From Sulfurospirillum_A sp029027265 (GTDB lineage Bacteria > Campylobacterota > Campylobacteria > Campylobacterales > Sulfurospirillaceae), in contig CP093061.1 of assembly GCA_029027265.1 (NCBI GenBank), positions 2,232,001 through 2,296,000 on the forward strand: 64,000 nucleotides of DNA, written 5' to 3'. Positions 35,320 through 43,789 of this stretch are shown here, one piece after another. The notes beneath the pieces were generated by a model, which saw nothing but the letters and a program-made list of their open reading frames with translations, was not told the DNA's origin and did not search any database. The position numbers were made by a program, and so were the translations under genes. The stretch's first letter is position 1. Each line of letters begins with the position of its first letter.

Positions 35320-36016
35320 TATTATTTTCCTTCATAAGAAACTCTACAAATTTATAATCCAACTCCGTATCAATATCTATTGATCTCTCTTCTGGCATGA
35401 CATACAAACCTGTTTTTTCTAAAAACAATTTATTTCTATTTAAAATAGTATCTCTTTTCCATATATAAATAGATGCATTCATGTCATAACTTTTTGGTGC
35501 ATCTTGTCGTCTTACTATACTATTATCTAAAGTTTTTGATAAATATACTTTTCCATTTTTATCTCGTTCTACAAGATTAAAATAGGGACTTCTTCTTCCT
35601 GGCATTGCAGTTATTAAATTATCATTATCATTATCTAAAAATTGTTTAAATGAATTTATAATATCTTCTACGTTTCGGAGTGGAGCAGTAGCATCCAAAT
35701 CTATAAGGTAGTCAAAACTTGTATTGTAATGCTCTTCACTTCTAACAAATGCATCCCGTATCACATCTAACTTTCCTGCCGTATCACTCGCCATAACAGC
35801 ACTGCGTTTAAAGAAAACTTCTGCTCCATACTCTCGCGCAATACTAGCGATATTATCACTGTCAGTACTAATGACAACATGATCAAAAAGTTCTGACACA
35901 TTTGCTTGTTCAATCGTATACGATATCAATGGTTTTCCATTTAACTCTTTAATATTTTTATTTTTTACACCTTTTGAGCCACCTCTAGCACAAATGGTAC
36001 ACAGTACATTTTTCAT
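35306..36016 (-). CDS. ptmB: CMP-nonulosonic acid (acylneuraminate) cytidylyltransferase, PtmB/LegF
   Basis: This enzyme activates the finished nonulosonic acid as its CMP form. The 236-residue protein has the N-terminal nucleotide loop ICARGGSKGVKNKN, HVVISTDSDNIASIA, FDYLIDLDATAPLR and PEERSIDIDTELDYKF. These are the family hallmarks. It overlaps ptmA by 14 bases and ptmF by four. Legionaminic specificity is inferred from the surrounding legB, C, H, I and G genes. Confidence 0.92.
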   Translation of the reverse strand: MKNVLCTICARGGSKGVKNKNIKELNGKPLISYTIEQANVSELFDHVVISTDSDNIASIAREYGAEVFFKRSAVMASDTAGKLDVIRDAFVRSEEHYNTSFDYLIDLDATAPLRNVEDIINSFKQFLDNDNDNLITAMPGRRSPYFNLVERDKNGKVYLSKTLDNSIVRRQDAPKSYDMNASIYIWKRDTILNRNKLFLEKTGLYVMPEERSIDIDTELDYKFVEFLMKENNNAKK

Positions 36017-36921
36017 CTGTTTTGTCCTTGTATTGTACTAATAGTATCCATAACATCTAAACCCTCATTATAAGTACAGATATTCTCTTTATCTGCTAAA
36101 ATTGATTTATGCATTTTTTCAAACATGAAATTTCTTTCTAAATTTGTAAAATTATAAATCTCTTTTAGTCTATTTTTATCTTTTTTAGTTAGCTTATTTA
36201 AAATAAAATCAAGTTCATAACTGTTGTTGAGAGTATCTACAATGAGTCTTCTATGTGTTATTTTACTTATGTAGTCTATTGATATATTAACTATAGTATT
36301 TTTTTTAGTTTTACCAAGAACTACAGTCAAGTCATCAGAATCTATTTTCAAGTCAGAAATTTTTACTTGGTAACTTTTAATATCTTCTATCTTGCCAAAT
36401 AACCATTGCACATAGTCAATTTCATGGCTTAAATCAAGCAAGACTCCACCACCTTCATCTTTTTTAGAACTGTATGATTTTTTATAATCAGTATTTGGTC
36501 TCCACGTTGGCAGGTATTGTCCACATTTCACATTCACATTGATAACTTTATCATTTTGAAGAAAATCTTTAAGTTTTTGAAGCAAAGGATGGAATCTTAA
36601 AACATAACCAATATAAACTTCATTATTAAGTATTTCCAACTTTTTTTTTGATTCAAATAGTGGTTTTTCACAAAAAATAATTTTATTTTTTACATGCAAA
36701 TCTAAATAAACTAACTGTTCATAATGCATAATCGTTTCAGAAGCTATGATGAAATAACTATATTGAGAGATATTTTCTATCTCTTGTATTGATTTATATA
36801 TTATTCTATTATCTATGCTTTGTTTTGTAACTATATCAATAGATTCTATCTTAGAAAAACTTGATAATACTTCATCATGTCTTTTCCCAATAGAGCCATA
36901 ACCTATAATAAGAATTTTCAA
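36013..36921 (-). CDS. ptmF: Gfo/Idh/MocA-type oxidoreductase, PtmF-like
   Basis: The 302-residue protein has an N-terminal NAD loop (ILIIGYGSIGKRHDEVL), FCEKPLF, the EKP motif of Gfo/Idh proteins, and GGGVLLDLSHEIDYVQWLFG with the catalytic His region. Oxidoreductases of this kind stand at the ptmF position in Campylobacter legionaminic loci. It overlaps ptmB by four bases and lies next to an inserted Schlafen-like gene. The precise reaction is not established from sequence. Confidence 0.82.
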   Translation of the reverse strand: MKILIIGYGSIGKRHDEVLSSFSKIESIDIVTKQSIDNRIIYKSIQEIENISQYSYFIIASETIMHYEQLVYLDLHVKNKIIFCEKPLFESKKKLEILNNEVYIGYVLRFHPLLQKLKDFLQNDKVINVNVKCGQYLPTWRPNTDYKKSYSSKKDEGGGVLLDLSHEIDYVQWLFGKIEDIKSYQVKISDLKIDSDDLTVVLGKTKKNTIVNISIDYISKITHRRLIVDTLNNSYELDFILNKLTKKDKNRLKEIYNFTNLERNFMFEKMHKSILADKENICTYNEGLDVMDTISTIQGQNR

Positions 36922-38223
36922 CTATAACCCCTCACTATCATCAATCAGCTTCCAATACCCAGATTTTGTACTACCTATTCTTTGTATTATATTATCTCTT
37001 TTTAATCTACTTATATGTTTTTTAATCGTATCTCTGCTCTTACCCATCTTATCCATCATCTCTGGTATAGTACATTTTGGATTTTGTTTTAAAAGTATAA
37101 CTATTTTATCTCTTGTGTTTTCTAGGGAGGCTTCACTAAAAGAGTCTTTTCTGTAAGCAACAACTACCATTACACCTAATCTTTCTTCAAATAATGGCTC
37201 TTTTGAACCATTCTCTTTAAATAGTTTTATAACTCTTTTTATACCTGAGCCATATTTTTCTATAATATTTGCTGTTTTAAACATATCTGCAATCTGCAAG
37301 TTTCTAGGCATAGACTTGTATTTGCCGTTTTTAACATCTTCTATAGTTAATCCCTCTGGTAGTTTTCCATGATTGTAAAACTCTATTTTATCATCAAAAA
37401 TCTTCATAATACTATGAATATTTGATTGATAATCTTTATGAACTATCATATTGAAAACTATCTCTCGTATAGCATCCATTTGATAGTCCCATACTTCATC
37501 TTTTTGAGGTTTTCCTGTGATAACATACGCTTTGTTGATATGCTTATAAATAAAGTTCATTACTGTTTCAACTTGATTTATAAGTCCATCATCTATGCTC
37601 AAACTATCTTTTATTAGCGTTTCTGTTTGAAATCTATCTATCTCTATATTTGTAAAAAGTGAGGCATCATTATCATTAAAAAGCAAATAACATCCGTAGG
37701 TAATATTACCATCTTTTATGAGTTCAAATTTAGAATAAATATCTTCTATAGTATAGTTTATATTTGCCATACCTATAAATCTACTTACATTATGATTTAC
37801 ATCGCTAAAGTAGTCCCAACTGCTATTTATAATTTTTAAGTAAGCATTACTAATCTCTACTGGTGTCATTTGATGATTTGAGCTACTTCTTCTTTTGTGG
37901 TATCTACCTTTATATGAGACTGGCTTTATCGGATATTCATCTACTTGAATTTCAAGTATATTTTTTCTATCTTTTTGAATTAAATCCATATCCACTATAA
38001 TACTCGGTTGGGTTGCTTGTTTTATAATATTTATATAATTTTGTATAGATTCACTCGATAGTTCTACACCAACAGTTTTACCATCATCTGCAATACCAAG
38101 AAAAATATTACCACCTTTAGAGTTTGCAAAAGCAACTACATATTTTATGACCTCTTTTTGAAATGATAGTTTAAATTCCGCAGTGTTGTTTTCCACAATA
38201 TCTTTATACACCAAATACCTCAT
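36922..38223 (-). CDS. Schlafen/AlbA_2-domain ATP-binding protein with C-terminal winged helix
   Basis: The N-terminal domain (AEFKLSFQKEVIKYVVAFANSKGGNIFLGIADDG) is the AlbA_2/Schlafen fold. An ATPase-like central region follows (REIVFNMIVHKDY, FYNHGKLPEGLT, YGSGIKRVIKLF). The C-terminus is a winged helix (TIPEMMDKMGKSRDTIKKHISRL). Such proteins are accessory regulators or defence-associated factors and have no known role in sugar synthesis. The 5' end overlaps the end of ptmE. ATG at 38221-38223 is used here, ATGs at 38232 and 38265 are alternatives, and GTG at 38209-38211, six bases after GAGG, has the best ribosome site. It looks like an insertion between ptmE and ptmF. Confidence 0.83.
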   Translation of the reverse strand: MRYLVYKDIVENNTAEFKLSFQKEVIKYVVAFANSKGGNIFLGIADDGKTVGVELSSESIQNYINIIKQATQPSIIVDMDLIQKDRKNILEIQVDEYPIKPVSYKGRYHKRRSSSNHQMTPVEISNAYLKIINSSWDYFSDVNHNVSRFIGMANINYTIEDIYSKFELIKDGNITYGCYLLFNDNDASLFTNIEIDRFQTETLIKDSLSIDDGLINQVETVMNFIYKHINKAYVITGKPQKDEVWDYQMDAIREIVFNMIVHKDYQSNIHSIMKIFDDKIEFYNHGKLPEGLTIEDVKNGKYKSMPRNLQIADMFKTANIIEKYGSGIKRVIKLFKENGSKEPLFEERLGVMVVVAYRKDSFSEASLENTRDKIVILLKQNPKCTIPEMMDKMGKSRDTIKKHISRLKRDNIIQRIGSTKSGYWKLIDDSEGL

Positions 38224-39256
38224 GAAACTCATTATTCGCTTTTTCAAATTCTTCAATTCTACCAATATCCAGCCAATACTCGTGAATAGGAAAAGAGATA
38301 CTTCTCTCTTTCTCTTCTATCAGCTTTTCAAAAAGTGTTGGCATATCATAAAATTCATCTTCTGGAATGTATTTTAATACTGTATGACTTAACACATAAA
38401 TGCCAGCACTTACAAAAAACTGATGTACTGGTTTTTCTTCTATACTTACTATATTCACTCCATCTGTTTTTACGACACCATAAGGTACTTGAAAGTCATA
38501 CTCTCTCACTCCCATTGTCGCAATTGAGCTATTAGACAGATGATACTCCATCATATTTTCAAAGTTAATGTTTGTAAGTAAGTCGCCATTCATCACGAAG
38601 AATGACTCATCAAGTTTCTCTTTCACTAAACTCAATGCTCCAGCTGTACCCATACGTTTATTTTCATGTACATACTCTATGTTTACACCAAACTCACTGC
38701 CATCTTTGAAATAATCTTCTATTATTTCTGATTTATAACTTACACATAGGACGATGTTTACAAAACCATACTTTTTAAAGTTGAGTATTATAGTCTCAAG
38801 TATAGGCTTATTTCCCACTTTTAGCATTGGCTTAGGAGTGTAGTCAGTCAAAGGTCTAAGGCGAGTACCTAAACCCCCAACCATAAGTACAACTTTGTTG
38901 CTCTTATACTCAGATTTTAAGAGTTCGTCGACCTCCTTGATACCTATTAATTTTCCACCTTTATCGACAATAGGTATCTGGTGTAGTTTTTTAGCCAATG
39001 CAATTTCAAGTATCTTCTCTTTCGTATCTGATATACTACAAATTGTTGGTGTTTTAGAGATAATAATTTCAATACTATCATCAAGAGATAAGTTATTTAA
39101 AAGACCTCTTCGTATATCTCCATCTGTTACAGTCCCTAGTAGCTTTTCATCTTTATCTATAACTAAAGCTATTTGGATTGCACCTCTGTCTATTATTTGA
39201 AGTGCTTCTTTTATAGTTGACGTCGGCTTTAATAGTATACTTTTATAGTTTTTCAT
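38204..39256 (-). CDS. ptmE: Sugar-phosphate nucleotidyltransferase with CBS domains, PtmE
   Basis: The 350-residue protein joins two N-terminal CBS repeats (about 5-115: IDRGAIQIALVIDKDEKLLGTV, VDKGGKLIGIKEVDELL) to a nucleotidyltransferase domain. That domain carries MVGGLGTRLRPLTDYTPKPML, VMNGDLLTN and LDIGRIEEFEKAN. PtmE makes the GDP-activated glucosamine derivative that feeds legionaminic acid. The CBS part may sense a nucleotide. It overlaps the deacetylase gene by four bases. Its last codons are overlapped by the inserted Schlafen-like gene. Confidence 0.9.
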   Translation of the reverse strand: MKNYKSILLKPTSTIKEALQIIDRGAIQIALVIDKDEKLLGTVTDGDIRRGLLNNLSLDDSIEIIISKTPTICSISDTKEKILEIALAKKLHQIPIVDKGGKLIGIKEVDELLKSEYKSNKVVLMVGGLGTRLRPLTDYTPKPMLKVGNKPILETIILNFKKYGFVNIVLCVSYKSEIIEDYFKDGSEFGVNIEYVHENKRMGTAGALSLVKEKLDESFFVMNGDLLTNINFENMMEYHLSNSSIATMGVREYDFQVPYGVVKTDGVNIVSIEEKPVHQFFVSAGIYVLSHTVLKYIPEDEFYDMPTLFEKLIEEKERSISFPIHEYWLDIGRIEEFEKANNEFHEVFGV

Positions 39257-39912
39257 GATATTTCCTTTAAAAGAACAAAACTTTCAGCATATTCACATCC
39301 GGCAATAGCTCCTCTTAATGTCGCAAGTGCAAGGAGATTCCTTTCACTTCGGGGAAAAGGATGTTCAGATATTTCACTTTTAAAGATTTTCATGATTTCT
39401 ATCTTTCTATCCATCTGATCACTTATATCAACGAATACATTAGGGATAAAACTATCTTCTTTTGTACTTGGAGCAAATTCCGTTTCACTTAATGTTTCTA
39501 CCATATATATTTTTTTTATAAATGGATAACGAAATGATTTAGTACAACTATACGATGCTTCAAATATCTTTCTATGATCACTATGAACATCTCCTTTAAA
39601 AGGGAGATAAATTATATTTGGTTCTATCTCATTAATAATTTTTGATATTTTACCTATCAATTCGCTCATACTGTATTCATCTACTTGCATTGTTTTAAGT
39701 TTTAAATTTGTTACAGTATCAAAATCATATAAATAATTTACTTTTTCAATCTCTTTTTCTCTAGTTTTATAAAAGGTATCTGTAGGATTCGTTTCAGTAC
39801 AAATTAGCCAATGTATCTCGTCACCATTTGTTTTATGTTTTAGTAATGTTCCCCCACAACCTAATGTTTCATCATCTGGGTGAACTGCTACAATTAGAAT
39901 TTTATTTTTCAT
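39253..39912 (-). CDS. PIG-L family de-N-acetylase
   Basis: The 219-residue protein has the PIG-L zinc site VAVHPDDETLGCGG at the N-terminus and the second His motif HSDHRKIFEAS. Family members remove N-acetyl groups from GlcNAc-type substrates. In the leg locus it could expose an amine for the MaoC-GNAT protein to re-acylate. Its first 15 coding bases are part of a 19-bp sequence repeated exactly after legI. It overlaps legG and ptmE by four bases. Confidence 0.88.
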   Translation of the reverse strand: MKNKILIVAVHPDDETLGCGGTLLKHKTNGDEIHWLICTETNPTDTFYKTREKEIEKVNYLYDFDTVTNLKLKTMQVDEYSMSELIGKISKIINEIEPNIIYLPFKGDVHSDHRKIFEASYSCTKSFRYPFIKKIYMVETLSETEFAPSTKEDSFIPNVFVDISDQMDRKIEIMKIFKSEISEHPFPRSERNLLALATLRGAIAGCEYAESFVLLKEIS

Positions 39913-39916
39913 ATCA
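39898..39916. repeat. 19-bp direct repeat, copy 1 (start of the PIG-L gene)
   Basis: The sequence AATTTTATTTTTCATATCA covers the start codon of the PIG-L gene and the end of legG. An identical copy lies at 44582-44600 after legI. The flanking bases differ on both sides. Confidence 0.85.
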
Positions 39917-41075
39917 TTTCCATTTTTAAAGGATCTTCAACTTTTGCTATCATAGATTTAAAGTTTGTTTTTTTGATAATATCATAAGCCTTTATCGCAC
40001 TATTTCCATCACCATAAGAATTTTTCAAACCTATCAATTCATTAAGAAAATTTTCTGATATAGCTTTATCTATATTTTGACTAATTTCTTCATATTTTGT
40101 TCCACAAAAAAGAACATTCTTATCTGAATATCTTCCTGTTTGTCTAATTCCCACATTTATTGCAGGAATTTTCAAACTTGCTGCTTCACATACTCCTGAT
40201 GAAGAATTACCTATAATAAATTTTGAATGCTTATAAATTGACATAAATATCTTTCTATCTAAATTTTTATAAAAAATAAAATTCTTATTTTCTTTGTATC
40301 GTTCAATCACTTTTAGTAATTTCTGGTTCCCTTCATCAACATTTGGATAACTAACAAAAGTATTTATCTTTTTTTCTTCTAAGTTTTTTAAAATATTTTC
40401 AAAATATATATCTACATGTTTTATCTCTTCCGTTACAGGATGAAATATTAATAAGGCAAATTCAGTAAAGTCTTTTTCTATTTTAAAGATATTTCTAAGT
40501 TCCTTTTTTTCTAATGGCTTAAATTCTACAAACTTATCAAGTGAAATATTTCCAGTTACAAATACTCTTCTGGAACTTTCTCCCATGCGGACCAATCTTC
40601 TTTTATGCTCTTTTAAAGTCACCAAATGAACCGTCGAAAGTTTTGAAGTTGCATGTCGGATAGGGTTGTCTATATACCCATCTTCAACATGATCACCGGC
40701 AAACACATGAACTGTAGGAATATTTAAATAACCGCCGATCATAGCATACATTAGAACATCTTCCCTGTCTCCTGCATAAATCATAAAATCAGGACTAAAC
40801 TTAGCAATAGTTTCCAAACTGTTTTGAAGCAGTAAACTAGCACTTTTTACTCTTGCCAATCCTGTATCTGAACTTAAAAGTGTTTCGATTTCAAGTAGTA
40901 TATCAAACTTGTCTTCTCTAATTTGATTAATACTATAGCCAAAATTAGGAGATAAATGAGCTCCGCTAACTATAATTTTAAAATCAATATTTTTATCATT
41001 ATCCAATAACTTATAAAGAGGAGTCATTAAATCATAATCAGAGCGAATTGAAGTAAAAGCTAATATTTTTTTCAT
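39909..41075 (-). CDS. legG: Hydrolysing NDP-sugar 2-epimerase, LegG/NeuC family
   Basis: LegG inverts C2 and releases the nucleotide to give the 6-deoxymannosamine derivative used by LegI. The 388-residue protein fits the family: LAFTSIRSDYDLMTPL, VSGAHLSPNFG, YAGDREDVL, HVFAGDHVEDGYIDNPIRHATSKL, VTGNISLD and NSSSGVCEAA. It overlaps the MaoC-GNAT gene by one base and the PIG-L gene by four. It is complete, in contrast to two severed NeuC-type starts at 42289-42375 and 42963-43019. Confidence 0.9.
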   Translation of the reverse strand: MKKILAFTSIRSDYDLMTPLYKLLDNDKNIDFKIIVSGAHLSPNFGYSINQIREDKFDILLEIETLLSSDTGLARVKSASLLLQNSLETIAKFSPDFMIYAGDREDVLMYAMIGGYLNIPTVHVFAGDHVEDGYIDNPIRHATSKLSTVHLVTLKEHKRRLVRMGESSRRVFVTGNISLDKFVEFKPLEKKELRNIFKIEKDFTEFALLIFHPVTEEIKHVDIYFENILKNLEEKKINTFVSYPNVDEGNQKLLKVIERYKENKNFIFYKNLDRKIFMSIYKHSKFIIGNSSSGVCEAASLKIPAINVGIRQTGRYSDKNVLFCGTKYEEISQNIDKAISENFLNELIGLKNSYGDGNSAIKAYDIIKKTNFKSMIAKVEDPLKMEMI

Positions 41076-42292
41076 TAAAACACATCCGATATAATTAAAT
41101 CTTTTTTAAACTCTATTCCACTTAAAGAAGTGTCAAACAGTCTATATCCAAAAATATAATCAAACTCTTTTCTATCTAAAAATTTGTCCTGATCATGGTC
41201 AATTAATATATTATAATTACTATCTTTATCAAGTGTAATAAAGTCAAAACCATTAAAAACAATATCAAAGTTATCATCAAATTTTTTCAAAATATCATTA
41301 TTTTTTCTTATATACTCTTGATTTGGTTTATTCAGTCTCCACTCTATATTTTTTCTATCTTGAGTATTAAAAGAAATAGAATTAGAGTAAGTTTTTTTAT
41401 CTAACTCTTGTAATTCATCATAAGTAAATTTTGCAACATAGAGATTTTCTTCAAGAGTCCAGTCCAAGCGTTTCTTAAATCCTGGAGCAGATTTTTTATT
41501 TGGAAACCCACATACAAACTTATAGCCTAACTCATTTGCTTTTTCATAAACTTCATTTGCTTGTTCAATAAAAATACCATATTTTCTGTAAGACAAATCC
41601 ACCATTGTTGTCATTGATAAAACAGCATTAATTTTTTTTTCATTATGTATAAAAATTATAGGGATAACTGCATAATGCCCTACTAGCTTTTCACCATCAA
41701 AATATAGAGAGACAACTGGATCGCCATTTGGATTATCTATGTATGCCCACTGCCAAAGCTTTTCCTCTATTAAGGTATCAAAACTAATTTCAAATAATTT
41801 AAAAATTTGTTCTTTATATTTTAACAATTCTATTTTATCATTAATAATAAGTTTCTTAAACTCAATTGGAACATAAAGCTCAGCTTCCCCATCTGTAACA
41901 ATTTTATTATCAACTTTACAAATAGTTCTAAATTTTACTTTTCTTTTAGCTGTATTCACATCTGTAACAGTTACTATCGCGTCCACTGTGTCATTTATGT
42001 ATATAGGTCTTTTAAAACTTAAAGATTGGTGAGTATAAACACATCCTTCTCCAGGTATTTTTGTACCAAATAAAGCAGAAAAATATGAAGCCGACATCAT
42101 TCCGTGAGCTATTCTATTTTTAAATCTTGATTTTTGAGCATATATTTCATCTAGATGAATTGGATTCCTATCTCCAGACAATTCAGCAAATAATTTTATA
42201 TCAGCATCTGTAATAGTTTGAGAATAACTTACACTCATCCCAATTTCAATCTTTTCTAAAGGTATTTTATTAAATACTAATGATTTGTTCAT
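41075..42292 (-). CDS. MaoC-like (R)-hydratase fused to a GNAT acyltransferase
   Basis: The start at 42290-42292 (MNKSLVFNKI) follows GGAAGGA and overlaps the stop of a NeuC remnant as ATGA. Residues 1-145 are a MaoC hot-dog domain with the hydratase motif LSGDRNPIHLDEIYA and RIAHGMMSASYFS. About residues 150-360 look like a GNAT acyltransferase (MTTMVDLSYRKYGIF, FVCGFPNKKSAPGFKKRLDW). MaoC/PhaJ hydratases make (R)-3-hydroxyacyl-CoA, and a linked GNAT could place that acyl group on a sugar amine. That reading is inference. It lies between legG and the accessory genes. Confidence 0.78.
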   Translation of the reverse strand: MNKSLVFNKIPLEKIEIGMSVSYSQTITDADIKLFAELSGDRNPIHLDEIYAQKSRFKNRIAHGMMSASYFSALFGTKIPGEGCVYTHQSLSFKRPIYINDTVDAIVTVTDVNTAKRKVKFRTICKVDNKIVTDGEAELYVPIEFKKLIINDKIELLKYKEQIFKLFEISFDTLIEEKLWQWAYIDNPNGDPVVSLYFDGEKLVGHYAVIPIIFIHNEKKINAVLSMTTMVDLSYRKYGIFIEQANEVYEKANELGYKFVCGFPNKKSAPGFKKRLDWTLEENLYVAKFTYDELQELDKKTYSNSISFNTQDRKNIEWRLNKPNQEYIRKNNDILKKFDDNFDIVFNGFDFITLDKDSNYNILIDHDQDKFLDRKEFDYIFGYRLFDTSLSGIEFKKDLIISDVF

Positions 42293-42375
42293 GTTACTTT
42301 TCCTTCCATCCAGTAATAAAGAAGAGCATATTCTGCGCGAGTCCCTGTGACTACACATATTTTTCGTTTACTCAT
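42289..42375 (-). pseudogene. Severed N-terminus of a NeuC-type 2-epimerase
   Basis: A 28-codon frame reads MSKRKICVVTGTRAEYALLY and then diverges to a stop. The first part is the characteristic start of NeuC/WecB-type epimerases, which are normally near 380 residues. Its stop overlaps the start of the MaoC-GNAT gene (ATGA), so it may now act only as a translated leader. A second, more decayed copy lies at 42963-43019. Confidence 0.7.
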
Positions 42376-42376
42376 A

Positions 42377-42952
42377 CTATTTCTTCTTCTTAATTTTTTT
42401 AATACTCTTGCTTACTTTTGCAAAACCCAGATTAAATTCAAACTTTGTTGTAGTTTCTATAATTTCTCCATCCTCATCATCTTCTAAAATATCAGTGTCT
42501 ATATCTATTACTTCTTCTAAAATCTTATTTGATTTTTCTGCTAATTCTTTTTGTATATTTTCATCAGTTGTTTTCATAATGTTATTTATATTTCTTGATA
42601 ACTCTTTTATTTTTGAAAAAGTTTCTATTATTTGTAATGTAGCATCTGTAGCTACTTCGCTTTTTAAAATAGTTGCTATCATATATAAGCCTTTTTCAGT
42701 AAAAACTTTTGGCATAGTTCGGGTTTTTGCAAATTTTGCAGTGGAAAATTTCCCCCGCAAAACATCAAACTCATCTTTAGTTACTTCGTAAAAATATCCT
42801 TGTGGAAATTTAGCAGAGTTATTTTTCACTGCTTTATTAATATCTCGAGTTTCAACTCCAAATAATTCTGCTACATCTTTATCTATCAAAACTAAAGTAT
42901 CTCTCACTTCTATCAACTTACTTTCTAAAGTTTCAAATTTAATTACCTGCAT
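42377..42952 (-). CDS. ORF6N-domain protein
   Basis: The N-terminal 90 residues (IEVRDTLVLIDKDVAELFGVETRDINKAVKNN through FTEKGLYMIATIL) match the ORF6N domain, a phage-type DNA-binding module. A coiled, acidic stretch follows (about 120-165), then a basic tail ending in Lys residues. ORF6N proteins are found mostly in phages and genomic islands. The gene lies between two NeuC-type start remnants, which marks it as an accessory insertion with no evident role in sugar metabolism. Confidence 0.85.
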   Translation of the reverse strand: MQVIKFETLESKLIEVRDTLVLIDKDVAELFGVETRDINKAVKNNSAKFPQGYFYEVTKDEFDVLRGKFSTAKFAKTRTMPKVFTEKGLYMIATILKSEVATDATLQIIETFSKIKELSRNINNIMKTTDENIQKELAEKSNKILEEVIDIDTDILEDDEDGEIIETTTKFEFNLGFAKVSKSIKKIKKKK

Positions 42953-42962
42953 AAATATCCTT

Positions 42963-43019
42963 TCATAAGCTATATTCCGAATGAGTTCCTGTTACTACAT
43001 ATATTTTTCTTTTACTCAT
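42963..43019 (-). pseudogene. Second severed NeuC-type N-terminus
   Basis: An 18-codon frame reads MSKRKIYVVTGTHSEYSL and stops. It is similar base for base to the remnant at 42289-42375 over its first 30 or so bases, with scattered substitutions. The Arg-Ala of the RAEY motif has become His-Ser, so it is more decayed. The two remnants flank the ORF6N gene in the same orientation. Confidence 0.65.
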
Positions 43020-43060
43020 TTCATATCTTGTATTTCTATTATATTCATCAAAACTCACTG

Positions 43061-43789
43061 TCAAAATCCAAATATTGAGGTTTTACTAAGTAGCTCTATC
43101 ACATTATGTTTATACTTAACAGTTTCATTCCCTCTGTAGTTTTCAACTATAAAGTAATTTTTATACTCTTTGTTTATCTCTATCTTGTTTTTGTTTATTT
43201 TAAATACTCTATGGTTTACTAACCACTCTTTTAGTTCACTTACCTTTGAGATACCTATATATAAGTCTGATGATTTTATTTGTTTTACTATTTCACTTGC
43301 TGTATAACCTGTGTTTGACTTAAATATCATTTCTACCTTTTTTGATGTTAGTTCATCCGTAGTTAGGCATCTATCTTCTCCTAGATAGTAAACTTTTAAT
43401 TTCTGTTCATGCTGTATAGCTCTATTAATATTCGCATAACTTCCTTTACTTTTTCCATCCCAGATAATAAAAGAGTAGTCGCTATGTTCTGTCATATATA
43501 TATCTTTTGTAGTTTGTTTTTCTCTCTCGCTTACTATGTTGATATCGTAATTTACTTGCTTTATATCAAAAAGTTTTGATACTATGTTTCTTGGTGTCTC
43601 ATAAATAGAGCAAACAACAAGGTTTGTGTAGTTTTTAGATGCAAAGTAATTTTGTGTTAGTGTATCTATACCATTTGCATCGCCAACATGGACTAAGATG
43701 TTTTGAGAGACAATTTTATCAAAGCTTTTTATCACTTCATTAGAAAGTGATTTCATAGATATTGAACCGCTTATAAATACACTTTTCAT
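43061..43789 (-). CDS. SLOG/DprA-like Rossmann nucleotide-binding protein
   Basis: The N-terminal domain (about 1-135) has the SLOG-type pattern: VFISGSISMKSLSNEV, LVHVGDANGIDTLTQNYFA and NLVVCSIYE, then SDYSFIIWDGKSKGSYANI. The Gly-Asp-Ala-x-Gly-x-Asp loop is the predicted nucleotide site. The C-terminal about 100 residues are unassigned (MIFKSNTGYTASEIVKQI onward). It overlaps the phosphoribosyltransferase-like gene by four bases and so forms a two-gene unit with it. The pair suggests nucleotide-derived signal or base processing, a role that is not established. Confidence 0.75.
   Translation of the reverse strand: MKSVFISGSISMKSLSNEVIKSFDKIVSQNILVHVGDANGIDTLTQNYFASKNYTNLVVCSIYETPRNIVSKLFDIKQVNYDINIVSEREKQTTKDIYMTEHSDYSFIIWDGKSKGSYANINRAIQHEQKLKVYYLGEDRCLTTDELTSKKVEMIFKSNTGYTASEIVKQIKSSDLYIGISKVSELKEWLVNHRVFKINKNKIEINKEYKNYFIVENYRGNETVKYKHNVIELLSKTSIFGF

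Noticed and set aside
41075..42358. Longer MaoC-GNAT protein starting at 42358
   Set aside because: The extra 22 residues overlap the NeuC remnant in another frame and have no domain character. The ATG at 42292 has a strong ribosome site.
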